From: Seonamhaeicola sediminis
GTDB taxonomy: Bacteria; Bacteroidota; Bacteroidia; Flavobacteriales; Flavobacteriaceae
NCBI RefSeq assembly: GCF_004358095.2
Contig: NZ_SMZJ02000003.1
Location: 332,225-396,224 of the forward strand
Direction: 5' to 3'
DNA length: 64,000 nucleotides
The notes beneath the pieces were generated by a model. That model was not told where the DNA came from, made no database searches, and saw only the letters and a program-made list of their open reading frames with translations. This document shows, piece after piece, positions 47,311-55,238 of this stretch (position 1 is its first letter; every line of letters starts with the position of its first letter). Made by a program: the position numbers and the translations under genes.

Positions 47311-49617
47311 ATGAAATTAATTACATTATGTTTACTCTGCCTATGTTCAATAGCTCAGGCCTTAGATGTAAAAGATTTAAAATGTGAATCTAAAACCAAC
47401 CCCACAGGTATTACCAAGGCTAGACCAAGTTTTAGCTGGACTTATGTTGGAGACGATATAAGTACAGAACAGGGAGGTTTTAGAATTATGATGGCCACCA
47501 GTATAGAAAAACTAAAATATCCCGACTTATGGGATACTGGTCCAACTAGTAAATCTGAAACAGGTTCATATCAATACCTAGGAGAACCTCTAAAATCGGG
47601 TCAGAAAGTCTACTGGAAGGTTACAGTTTGGGGTAACAATAGAGGGGTAGCCCACAGTGAACCGGCATGGTTTGTAATGGGAGACATTGAAAATCCTGAA
47701 AAGCCTTTCCAACCACCAGTGTTTAATCAAAAGGATGGTGTAACTACAATCTATCTAAACCCTGAAGATGCGGGTAGAACATTTGAAGGTATTGGAGGTG
47801 TTAGTGCTGGAGCTTCAACAGATTTGCTATATGACTATCAGGACCCTTACCGTAGTCATATTCTAGATATTCTTTTTAAGCCTAAGTTTGGTGCAGCATT
47901 TCAGCACTTGAAAGTAGAAATGGGTGGCGGCGAAAATTCAACCTGTGGTTCTGAACCTTCTCATGCCATAACTCGTGAGGAATTAAAAAACCCTGTATCT
48001 CGCGGTTATGAGTTTTGGTTTATGAAAGAAGCTAAAAACAGAAATTCTAATATGATTTTAGAATACTTACCTTGGAGTTTTCCTGGGTATTTAAAACCAA
48101 ATATTTTTACCAAAGAATCTGCTGAATACTTTGTTACTTTTTTAGATGTAGCTAAAAGAGATTGGGACTTAGATATTGACTGGGTAGCAGCAGCTGAAAA
48201 TGAAAATTATACAGATAGAAATTGGCTTGTAAATGAAGTAAGACCTTTACTTGACGCTAAAGGTTATCAAAATGTAAAAATTCAAGGGCCCGATGATAAT
48301 AGCGGTGATTGGCAAATATTTGAAGAGCTTGAAAAAGACCCTGAATTTGACAAGGTAATTGAAGCCGCTGGTTATCATTACGTAACCGGTCGAGAATTTA
48401 ATGAAAATATGGTAGATGGCCGCGGCAGACCAACAACGGCTAAAGCAAAAGCCTCTGGCAAACCACTTTGGGCTAGTGAAGATTGGAGTTGGACAGGAAT
48501 AGACTGGGGAGGAGCAGGAGCATTAAACCTTGCCCGTATTTACAATAAGTTTTATATACGAGATAAAATTACGAAAACCTTAATATGGGCTCCAATTGGT
48601 TCCATTTATAAATCAGTTACTTGGGATAAAGCAGGTGCTATGAAAGCTAATAGTCCCTGGAGTGGTTATTACGAAGTTTGGCCAACAATTTGGGCTACAG
48701 CACATACTACTCAATTTACACAACCTCTTACATGGAAATACCTAGATGAAGGCTGTGGACTATTTGATTCCAGTACATATAAAGGTAGTATCGTTTCTTT
48801 AAAAGATAAGAATAGTGAAAACTGGAGTATGATAATATGTACTGAAAACCCTGAAAAACTAGAAGTTAACATAAACAAAGGTCTTTCTAATGAAATTGTT
48901 CATGTATGGAAATCGAATGAAAGACAGCAGTTCGTTCAACAAAAAAGTATTATACCAGAAAATGGGAAATTTAGTATTGAGCTAGATCCCAAGTGTATTT
49001 ATTCGTTAACCACTACTACAGGTCAACAAAAAGGACAATACAAAATCCCTGAAGAAAAGGCGTTTCCGTTTCCGTATAAAGAAGATTATGAAGACCGAAA
49101 TGTTGGAGACCTTCCAAAGTATCATTCCGATCAAACAGGAAGTTTTGAAATTGCTAAAAAAGAAGATGGCACCAATTGTTTAAAACAAATAAACCCGGTG
49201 CAAGGTTACGATTGGATGCGTGTTTACCGTCGTTCAAACATTAAACCAAATACCTTAATAGGAGATGTTAACTGGAAAAACTTTACCTGTAGTGTAGATG
49301 TATTTATAGATGGTGGCAATGTAGAACTTGGTGGACGTGTGCAGGGGAGCTATCTTAAAGGCTATCGCCTGATGCTGGAGAAAAACGGTAACTGGAAGTT
49401 GGTTTTTGATAAAGAAACACTTGCCGAAGGGAAGGTTGAAAATTTTGATAGCAGTATATGGCACACTATAAAATTAAAGTTCCATAACAAAGAAATAGAG
49501 ACTTTTATAGACGGAGCAGCGTTAACAAAAGTTACCCATCAAAGCAAAACGGGTTATGTTTTGCTAGGTAGTTCATATAATGGTAATTTATTTGATAATT
49601 TAGAAGTTAGTCCTTAA
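47311..49617 (+). CDS. GH59 galactocerebrosidase-like glycosidase with rhamnosidase-type N-domain
   Basis: A 768-residue secreted enzyme (signal peptide about 1-17). Residues 20-124 resemble the N-terminal Ig-like domain of alpha-L-rhamnosidases ('CESKTNPTGITKARPSFSW', 'YWKVTVWGNN'). From about 157 it follows animal galactocerebrosidase closely: 'FEGIGGVSAGAS', 'DPYRSHILDILFKPKFGAAF', 'VEMGGGENSTCGSEPSH', 'LPWSFPG', 'PWSGYYEVWPTIWATAHTTQ'. The acid/base Glu is Glu298 in 'AAENENY' and the nucleophile Glu390 in 'LWASEDWS'. A C-terminal lectin-like domain starts at about 590 ('YEDRNVGDLPKYHSDQTGSF'). It probably releases beta-galactose from glycans or glycolipids. No SusCD or other glycosidase is adjacent. 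Confidence 0.92.
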   Translation: MKLITLCLLCLCSIAQALDVKDLKCESKTNPTGITKARPSFSWTYVGDDISTEQGGFRIMMATSIEKLKYPDLWDTGPTSKSETGSYQYLGEPLKSGQKVYWKVTVWGNNRGVAHSEPAWFVMGDIENPEKPFQPPVFNQKDGVTTIYLNPEDAGRTFEGIGGVSAGASTDLLYDYQDPYRSHILDILFKPKFGAAFQHLKVEMGGGENSTCGSEPSHAITREELKNPVSRGYEFWFMKEAKNRNSNMILEYLPWSFPGYLKPNIFTKESAEYFVTFLDVAKRDWDLDIDWVAAAENENYTDRNWLVNEVRPLLDAKGYQNVKIQGPDDNSGDWQIFEELEKDPEFDKVIEAAGYHYVTGREFNENMVDGRGRPTTAKAKASGKPLWASEDWSWTGIDWGGAGALNLARIYNKFYIRDKITKTLIWAPIGSIYKSVTWDKAGAMKANSPWSGYYEVWPTIWATAHTTQFTQPLTWKYLDEGCGLFDSSTYKGSIVSLKDKNSENWSMIICTENPEKLEVNINKGLSNEIVHVWKSNERQQFVQQKSIIPENGKFSIELDPKCIYSLTTTTGQQKGQYKIPEEKAFPFPYKEDYEDRNVGDLPKYHSDQTGSFEIAKKEDGTNCLKQINPVQGYDWMRVYRRSNIKPNTLIGDVNWKNFTCSVDVFIDGGNVELGGRVQGSYLKGYRLMLEKNGNWKLVFDKETLAEGKVENFDSSIWHTIKLKFHNKEIETFIDGAALTKVTHQSKTGYVLLGSSYNGNLFDNLEVSP

Positions 49618-49640
49618 ACGAAAGGTCTAACTTCTTTTAT
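49602..49640 (+). terminator. Rho-independent terminator of the GH59 gene
   Basis: AGAAGTTAG-T-CCTT and AAGG-T-CTAACTTCT form a 13-bp stem with one T-T mismatch and a 6-base loop, then TTTATT. The 5' arm is the last codons of the gene itself. Confidence 0.85.
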
Positions 49641-49750
49641 TACAATAGAAAACACCGTTTTTAAGGTATTTAAGTGGGGTTGAAACTCTAAATCAAAGTA
49701 ATAGATCAGTTATTCTATACATCATAGTTACTGGAAAAAGAACATTTAAA

Positions 49751-50089
49751 CTATTTATTTTTCAAATCTAGTTTTTCGGCAAAATAGTCACAAAAATCTT
49801 TCATGGTAGCCGTCATTTTTTCATCCTGAGTAGCTCTTTTAAACGTATCGCTCATAGACACAAGCGTTTGATGAAAAAACACCTTCATTTCATCAACAGG
49901 CATGTCTTTGGTCCACAAATCAATACGCAAAGACTCTTGTGCTTTAGAGTCCCAAACACTGAGCATCATAGCTTTAGCTTCCTCTTTATTTATACCACCA
50001 TCTTCAGCAGACCAGAACAACTTCTCTGGCACTCTATTATCGTCTAATTCAACATTCAATTCAATCTTTGATGTGTGTGTTTCACCCAT
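49751..50089 (-). CDS. gldC: Gliding motility protein GldC
   Basis: A 112-residue cytoplasmic protein needed for normal gliding in Flavobacterium. Recognised by 'TSKIELNVELDDNRVPEKLF' then 'WSAEDGGINKEEAKAMMLSV', and 'RIDLWTKDMPVDEMKVFFHQ'. No signal peptide. It overlaps the gldB stop by one base (gldB-gldC operon), the usual pairing. Confidence 0.95.
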   Translation of the reverse strand: MGETHTSKIELNVELDDNRVPEKLFWSAEDGGINKEEAKAMMLSVWDSKAQESLRIDLWTKDMPVDEMKVFFHQTLVSMSDTFKRATQDEKMTATMKDFCDYFAEKLDLKNK

Positions 50090-51069
50090 TATTTTTTTGG
50101 TTTATATTTCGTATTATTAAAAATTTCTTCAGCACTAGTTATCAGCATCCTGTTCAAAGACACGTCATTTTGCTCCATGTAAGCACGCACTATTTTCCAC
50201 CCAACATATTGTCCCAATCTGCCTGGTGAATTGGAATCAATTTCTTCTAAATAAAATTTAGTAAAAGGTGCAGGATTTATAAATCTACTTGATAGTTTAG
50301 AATCGGTACTAAAAAGCAATTCACGCTCTACAAAATATCGCCAAATATAACTTTCATTAGCATCAGCCCAATCCAATTCTTCTTGAGAATAGCCAATGCG
50401 TTCTGCTTCGGTTTTAAAAGGAATCATTAAATCTTTAAAGTATAGCTGTTTTCCAAAATAAATCATTTCATCAAGTAATGTTTTATTATTCCTCAGGTAA
50501 ATATACTTTTTAGCATACGCTTCTGCCAGATCTACCACAATTTGTTCTTTTTTTAAATTAGCTACAATAAACTTTGGTATATTAGCGTAAAACTCGTGGT
50601 CACTACCTAAATAGTTGTCTAGTGCTATTATAGCAATAGTATCAGTTACAATAACTTTGTTTCTATAATCAACGTCACTTGTTGTGGTTATAACTCTGGG
50701 CGGATTAAAAGCATCAAAATAATATTTTAAGTGATTAAAAAGTGATTCTATTTCTAATTCGGTAATATCAAAATCACGAAATGTTTTATCAACGGCTTTA
50801 TTCAGCATTTTTTGAAGGGTATCTTCTTTTTTTGCTATCCAAAATGAATCTTTAATTACTTCAGAAAACATAAACGGATAAGCTGTCTTTAATTTAGGTA
50901 GTTCGTTTACACTTACTTTAGCAAATAATTGATCAAACCGTTCTACATTAATATCAATATTGATTTTCGCTATTTCCTTTTCAATTTGATTTTCCTTTTT
51001 ACAAGAAACCGTAAATAGTGTAAGACATGAAATCATCACGAAATTCTTGATATAAAACTTAAACAGCAT
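50089..51069 (-). CDS. gldB: Gliding motility lipoprotein GldB
   Basis: A 326-residue lipoprotein required for gliding/T9SS function. The N-terminal signal has lipobox 'LTLFTVSCKK' (Cys about 23). The body has the DUF2268-like alpha-helical pattern of GldB: 'INVERFDQLFAKV', 'YPFMFSEVIKDSFWIAKKED', 'IIALDNYLGSDHEFYANIP' and 'IDSNSPGRLGQYVGWKIV'. A Zn-protease-like HExxH is not visible. First gene of gldB-gldC, divergent from nadE. Confidence 0.94.
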   Translation of the reverse strand: MLFKFYIKNFVMISCLTLFTVSCKKENQIEKEIAKINIDINVERFDQLFAKVSVNELPKLKTAYPFMFSEVIKDSFWIAKKEDTLQKMLNKAVDKTFRDFDITELEIESLFNHLKYYFDAFNPPRVITTTSDVDYRNKVIVTDTIAIIALDNYLGSDHEFYANIPKFIVANLKKEQIVVDLAEAYAKKYIYLRNNKTLLDEMIYFGKQLYFKDLMIPFKTEAERIGYSQEELDWADANESYIWRYFVERELLFSTDSKLSSRFINPAPFTKFYLEEIDSNSPGRLGQYVGWKIVRAYMEQNDVSLNRMLITSAEEIFNNTKYKPKK

Positions 51070-51096
51070 AAATTTTTATTAATTGAGTGATTCGCT

Positions 51097-51116
51097 TATT
51101 TTTGTTTGCAAAGGTA
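51097..51116. promoter_or_regulatory. Divergent -7 boxes for nadE and gldB
   Basis: TATTTTTG on the plus strand (51097-51104) and TACCTTTG followed by C on the minus strand (51109-51116) both match TAnnTTTG. The plus box supports the nadE start at 51147 and not the longer reading from 51087. -33 elements are weak. Confidence 0.4.
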
Positions 51117-51146
51117 GTATTCTTAGAATTAAAATCTTTTATTAAA

Positions 51147-51935
51147 ATGCAAACAGAAAAAGTTATAAATTATATTGTTGATTGGTTAAAAGCCTATGCT
51201 ACTAACGCTGGTGTAAATGGTTTTGTTGTAGGGGTTTCTGGTGGTATAGATTCTGCTGTAACTTCAACGTTATGCGCTAAAACTGGTTTAAATGTTTTAG
51301 TGGTTGAGATGCCTATCCACCAAGCAAAAAGTCATATAAGTAGAGCCCAGGAACATATTAAACAACTTAAATCTAGATTTGCTAATGTAAGTGATACTAG
51401 AGCTGACTTAACACCTGTTTTTGAAGAATTTAAAACTGAGATTTTTTTAGATGGTGATCAAGCCACTATAGATATGGCGTTAGCGAACACTCGGGCCAGA
51501 TTAAGAATGACAACCCTGTATTATTATGCAGGTTTGTATAAACTTCTGGTAGCTGGCACTGGTAACAAAGTAGAAGATTTTGGTGTTGGTTTTTATACTA
51601 AATATGGAGATGGTGGTGTAGATTTAAGCCCTATTGCTGATTTACTAAAATCTGAAGTTTATCAATTAGGTGAACTATTGGAGGTTCCAAAATCTATTAT
51701 GACGGCTGCACCAAGTGATGGTTTATTTGGTGATGCTAGGAGTGATGAAGATCAAATAGGAGCATCATATCCAGAACTTGAATGGGCTATGAAAATGAAT
51801 GATGAAGGTAAAACAGAAGCCGATTTTCTGGGTAGAGAAAAGGAGGTTTTTAAAATATACAAACGCTTTAACACGGCTAATAAACATAAAATGATTCCAA
51901 TACCAGTTTGCAATATTCCAATTAAATTAAAATAA
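51147..51935 (+). CDS. nadE: NH3-dependent NAD+ synthetase
   Basis: Amidates nicotinic acid adenine dinucleotide to NAD+. The ATG at 51147 gives 262 residues, the usual length of ammonia-type NadE without a glutaminase domain. PP-loop motif 'VVGVSGGIDSAVTS' (about 27-40), 'DMALANTRARLRMTTLYYYA', 'VAGTGNKVEDFGVGFYTKYG' and 'PIADLLKSEVYQLGELL' are all typical. Transcribed divergently from gldB. Confidence 0.95.
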   Translation: MQTEKVINYIVDWLKAYATNAGVNGFVVGVSGGIDSAVTSTLCAKTGLNVLVVEMPIHQAKSHISRAQEHIKQLKSRFANVSDTRADLTPVFEEFKTEIFLDGDQATIDMALANTRARLRMTTLYYYAGLYKLLVAGTGNKVEDFGVGFYTKYGDGGVDLSPIADLLKSEVYQLGELLEVPKSIMTAAPSDGLFGDARSDEDQIGASYPELEWAMKMNDEGKTEADFLGREKEVFKIYKRFNTANKHKMIPIPVCNIPIKLK

Positions 51936-51938
51936 TTA

Positions 51939-51969
51939 TTGCAAAACATTCAGAAAATCATTACTTTTA
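51939..51969 (+). promoter_or_regulatory. Candidate promoter of the response-regulator gene
   Basis: TTG (51939-51941), 20 bases, then TACTTTTA (51962-51969; one base off TAnnTTTG). Lies 64 bases before the start. Two ATAATTA/TAATTAT-type AT-rich repeats follow in the leader. Confidence 0.35.
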
Positions 51970-52032
51970 TAATTGCATAATCTCTCAACTTATAATTATC
52001 TCTCTAAATAATTATGCAAAACAACCAAAATT

Positions 52033-52665
52033 ATGATAAAGTTATTAATAGCAGACAATCACCCTATTACAAGAAAGGGACTAGAGGTTCTTTTCTCCGC
52101 ATCACCCAACATAAAAATTGTTGGTAGTGTTGAAGACGGCGAAGCCGTAATGGATTTTATTAAGAAAAATCCAGTTGACATCCTTTTAACGGAAGCCGAT
52201 TTACCAAAACTTAATGGATTAACTATTTTACGTCATTTAAAAAATGACCATCCAGATATCAAGACCATTATATTTAGTGGGCAACCAGAAGAAGTATACG
52301 CCATAAATGCCATTAAAGCTGGTGCTTCTGGTTATGTTTCTAAAACGGTTAACGTAATAACCATTAGTGAAGCCATTACAAAGGTACATGATGGCGGTAT
52401 TTATTTAAGTAATGAACTTACACAACAGCTTGCTTTTGGCAATCGTATTGGAAGAAGTTCAGGAACTTTTTATAAGAAACTATCTACTAGAGAAGCTGAA
52501 GTACTGAAACTCTTAACCATTGGTAAAAAGAATAAAGAAATATCCAAAGAACTTGATATTAATGAAAAAACGGTTAGTACTTACAAAGCCCGATTAATGC
52601 GTAAACTTAAAGTAACTAACCTAGTAGATCTAGTTAATCAAGCTAAACTAGCAGACCAATTATAA
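52033..52665 (+). CDS. LuxR-type response regulator with atypical receiver (Glu at phosphosite)
   Basis: A 210-residue NarL/FixJ-type regulator. The receiver (about 1-120) begins 'IKLLIADNHPITRKGLEVLF'; the acidic pair is Asp8-Asn9 where NarL-type proteins have Asp-Asp. The phosphoacceptor position, four residues before the conserved Pro in 'LLTEADLPKLNG', is Glu54 and not Asp. The conserved Lys is in 'ASGYVSKTV'. The LuxR helix-turn-helix is intact: 'LSTREAEVLKLLTIGKKNKE' and 'ISKELDINEKTVSTYKARLM'. With a phosphomimetic Glu it is probably constitutively on or phosphorylation-independent (inference). No histidine kinase is nearby. It ends overlapping the dnaG stop by six bases. Confidence 0.92.
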   Translation: MIKLLIADNHPITRKGLEVLFSASPNIKIVGSVEDGEAVMDFIKKNPVDILLTEADLPKLNGLTILRHLKNDHPDIKTIIFSGQPEEVYAINAIKAGASGYVSKTVNVITISEAITKVHDGGIYLSNELTQQLAFGNRIGRSSGTFYKKLSTREAEVLKLLTIGKKNKEISKELDINEKTVSTYKARLMRKLKVTNLVDLVNQAKLADQL

Positions 52666-54618
52666 AACTCTGTTAAGTTTTCTAGATAATAGCATTTTTA
52701 AGCCTGAATAGTCTTTTACCTCTTCAAGAATATTTTTATTTACATCATTTTTATTTTGCAAAGTTTCTTGTTGATACTCTTTGACTTTTTGGTCTATTAA
52801 AAAACAACGCAGGCTTAAAATTGTTTCACTTACCAACTGTGAAACGGTGTTTAATTTTTCTTTAGGATAGATATTCATTCTGTTCCAATTATCAAGAGCA
52901 TAACGCTCATCTTCCATAAGAATAGTGGTGATTTCATTTGCTGTTTCTTGGTTCACAGAATTAATAAACATTCTTAAATTAAATTCTGGATTCTGATTTA
53001 AAGCATCTATTATGGTGTAATACAAATTTTTAAAATGCTCATTTGAAAACTGCATCTCATCATCCTGCAGGTCTAAGTATATTTTTTCAAATACTTTAGC
53101 CTGCTGAATTATAGGCTCTAAAATTAAATCGCCTGCATCATTTTCTTTTAAAACCAAATCTTCAAAATCCTCAACTTTATTGCCATAAAGCAATAAGATC
53201 TCTATAATTTTTCGTTCTAAAACGTATTGAACATCTACCTTTTTTACAGGCTCTTGATGCTTAATAACCTCAAAAACTTTATGTTCTTTCTTAAGTTGTG
53301 TATTCTGATTCTGAAAGTCCTTTTTATTAATTTGAGCTAATGTACTAAACAGTACCTCTTCACTAATATCCATAATTCTAGCACATTCCTGAATATAAAT
53401 TTCTTTTTTAATTCTGTCAGGAATTTTAGAGATACTGTTAACAATATCCCTTACGGTTTCAGCTTTTTTTATGGGGTCATCTTTGGAATCTTCATGTAAA
53501 ATCCCCGCTTTAAACTGAATAAAATCCTTGGCATTTTCTTCAAGATATAGTGTTAGTTCTTCAAGGGTATTCTGTTTTGCAAAACTATCAGGGTCTTCGC
53601 CTTCTGGAAATGAGCATACTTTTACATTCATTCCTTGCTCCAGAATTAAATCAATTCCTCTAAGCGAGGCTCTCATACCGGCGGCATCACCATCAAAAAG
53701 CACCGTAATGTTCTTAGTTAGTCTATTTATAAGTCTAATTTGCTCAGAAGTAAGCGCTGTTCCCGAAGATGATACGACATTTTTTATTCCCGTTTGATGA
53801 AATTGAATCACATCTGTATATCCCTCTACTAAATAACAATTATCTTCTTTTGCAATACTTTGTTTGGCGTTATAAATCCCGTAAAGCACTTTACTTTTAT
53901 GGTAGATATCACTCTCTGGTGAATTAAGATATTTGGCCGCCTTTTTATCATTTATCAGTATACGTCCACCAAAGCCTAAAACCCGGCCACTCATACTTTT
54001 AATTGGAAACATAACACGCCCCTTAAACCTATCAAAATGCTTGTCTGGTTTTACAATAGTAAGTCCCGTTTTTTCAAGATATTCAATATTATAACCTTTT
54101 TTTAAAGCCTCGTCTGTAAAGGCCTGCCAATCATCTAGGGAATATCCTAAATTAAATTTTTTGATAATCTCATCGGTAAAACCACGCTCCTTAAAATAGC
54201 TTAAACCAATAGACTTTCCTTGGTCTGTTTTATGTAGTATCTTTTGAAAATAATCATTAGCAAACTCACTAACCAAATACAAACTTTCACGCTCATTAGC
54301 TGCTTCTTTTTGATCATTGGTTTGTTGAGTCTCTTCAATATCAATATTATATTTTTTTGCGAGATATTTGATGGCTTCGGGATAAGTAAAATGCTCATGC
54401 TCCATTAAAAATGCCACTACATTACCACCTTTTCCGGTACTAAAGTCTTTCCATATTTGTTTTACAGGTGATACCATAAAACTTGGAGTACGTTCGTCAC
54501 TAAACGGACTTAGACCCTTAAAATTGCTACCGGCCTTTTTAAGGTTTACAAAATCACCTATAACCTCCTCTACCCGGGCGGTTTCAAAAACTTGGTCTAT
54601 GGAAGATTGTGCAATCAA
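52660..54618 (-). CDS. dnaG: DNA primase DnaG lacking zinc-ribbon ligands
   Basis: Synthesises RNA primers at the replication fork. 652 residues from a TTG start at 54618; the next ATG is far inside the domain, so TTG fits the family alignment. The N-terminal CHC2 domain keeps its shape ('NFKGLSPFSDERTPSFMVSP', 'KQIWKDFSTGKGGNVVAFLM'), but the Cys/His/Cys/Cys zinc ligands read Ser37, Ser40, Asp58, Thr61. The Toprim catalytic core follows: 'CYLVEGYTDVIQFHQTG' (Glu), 'ITVLFDGDAAGMRASLRGID' (Asp-x-Asp). The C-terminal helicase-binding domain is from about 440. The last bases overlap the convergent regulator gene. Confidence 0.93.
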   Translation of the reverse strand: MIAQSSIDQVFETARVEEVIGDFVNLKKAGSNFKGLSPFSDERTPSFMVSPVKQIWKDFSTGKGGNVVAFLMEHEHFTYPEAIKYLAKKYNIDIEETQQTNDQKEAANERESLYLVSEFANDYFQKILHKTDQGKSIGLSYFKERGFTDEIIKKFNLGYSLDDWQAFTDEALKKGYNIEYLEKTGLTIVKPDKHFDRFKGRVMFPIKSMSGRVLGFGGRILINDKKAAKYLNSPESDIYHKSKVLYGIYNAKQSIAKEDNCYLVEGYTDVIQFHQTGIKNVVSSSGTALTSEQIRLINRLTKNITVLFDGDAAGMRASLRGIDLILEQGMNVKVCSFPEGEDPDSFAKQNTLEELTLYLEENAKDFIQFKAGILHEDSKDDPIKKAETVRDIVNSISKIPDRIKKEIYIQECARIMDISEEVLFSTLAQINKKDFQNQNTQLKKEHKVFEVIKHQEPVKKVDVQYVLERKIIEILLLYGNKVEDFEDLVLKENDAGDLILEPIIQQAKVFEKIYLDLQDDEMQFSNEHFKNLYYTIIDALNQNPEFNLRMFINSVNQETANEITTILMEDERYALDNWNRMNIYPKEKLNTVSQLVSETILSLRCFLIDQKVKEYQQETLQNKNDVNKNILEEVKDYSGLKMLLSRKLNRVL

Positions 54619-54814
54619 TTGAAAAAATTAAAGAGATTGTAAATGTAATATTAATCAATTGATTTTAGAAATTAAAGCTAAACGGATACTAGACCTAAAC
54701 TAAACCTTTAAACTTCAAACTTATATTCAAGTAGGTTGCAACTCTTAAATTTCAATTAATATGCCTTTTCTTTTAGTTTAAAATCCATCCATTTCTAAAA
54801 AAACTCTCAAAAAT

Positions 54815-54849
54815 ATTGTGAATTAAAATATTAATCGTAATATTGCAAT
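54815..54849 (+). promoter_or_regulatory. arsR promoter with overlapping operator dyad
   Basis: ATTG (54815-54818), 19 bases, then TAATATTGC (54838-54846) approximates the -33/-7 consensus. Over the -7 lies the dyad ATCGTAA-TA-TTGCAAT (54834-54849), 5 of 7 pairs symmetrical. The same extended wording ATTAATCGTAA...CAATAAA recurs in front of arsM, so this is probably the ArsR binding site and arsR is autorepressed. Confidence 0.6.
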
Positions 54850-54864
54850 AAATGAATTTAACAA

Positions 54865-55191
54865 ATGGGAGTTACTAAATCTGAAAAGTTCACAAATCTT
54901 CAAAATGAGATTGCACAATTAGCAAAAGTATTAGGGCACCCTGCAAGGGTTGCTATTATTCAGCATTTATTTAAAATAAACACCTGCATTTGCTGCGATT
55001 TAGTAGATGAAATTGGGTTGGCCCAACCTACCATTTCTCAACATTTAAAAGAACTAAAAAGTATTGGAATCATTAAAGGCAATATAGAAGGTACCAGTGT
55101 TTGTTATTGTATAGACAAACACAACTGGTCCAAAATGAAAAACCTAATCACAGAGTTTTTAGACCTAGATACAACGTCTAACTGTTGTTAA
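54865..55191 (+). CDS. arsR: ArsR/SmtB-family metalloid-responsive repressor
   Basis: A 108-residue winged-helix repressor that releases DNA on binding As(III)/Sb(III). The helix-turn-helix is 'LAQPTISQHLKELKSIGIIK'. The metalloid site is 'KINTCICCDLVDEI', a variant of the ELCVCDL motif with cysteines at about 37, 39 and 40 in the alpha-3 helix. A C-terminal Cys pair ('TTSNCC') may add a ligand. It lies upstream of arsM and has an operator-like dyad over its own promoter. Confidence 0.92.
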   Translation: MGVTKSEKFTNLQNEIAQLAKVLGHPARVAIIQHLFKINTCICCDLVDEIGLAQPTISQHLKELKSIGIIKGNIEGTSVCYCIDKHNWSKMKNLITEFLDLDTTSNCC

Positions 55192-55211
55192 AAAAAAAAT
55201 TAAATCAATTA

Positions 55212-55227
55212 ATCGTAAAATTACAAT
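55212..55227 (+). promoter_or_regulatory. Second ArsR operator dyad, in front of arsM
   Basis: ATCGTAA-AA-TTACAAT is symmetrical at 6 of 7 pairs. With its flanks (ATTAATCGTAA.ATT.CAATAAA) it matches the dyad before arsR at all but two positions. It lies 12 bases before the arsM ATG in the 47-base arsR-arsM gap. Confidence 0.6.
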
Positions 55228-55238
55228 AAAGTATTATT

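Noticed and set aside
47311..49617. Simple alpha-L-rhamnosidase (GH78) call from the N-terminus
   Set aside because: Only the first 120 residues resemble GH78 accessory domains; the catalytic region and both catalytic Glu residues are of GH59 type.
51087..51146. NadE start at 51087 with 20 extra residues
   Set aside because: That stretch contains the probable -7 boxes, and the ATG at 51147 gives the family length of about 262.
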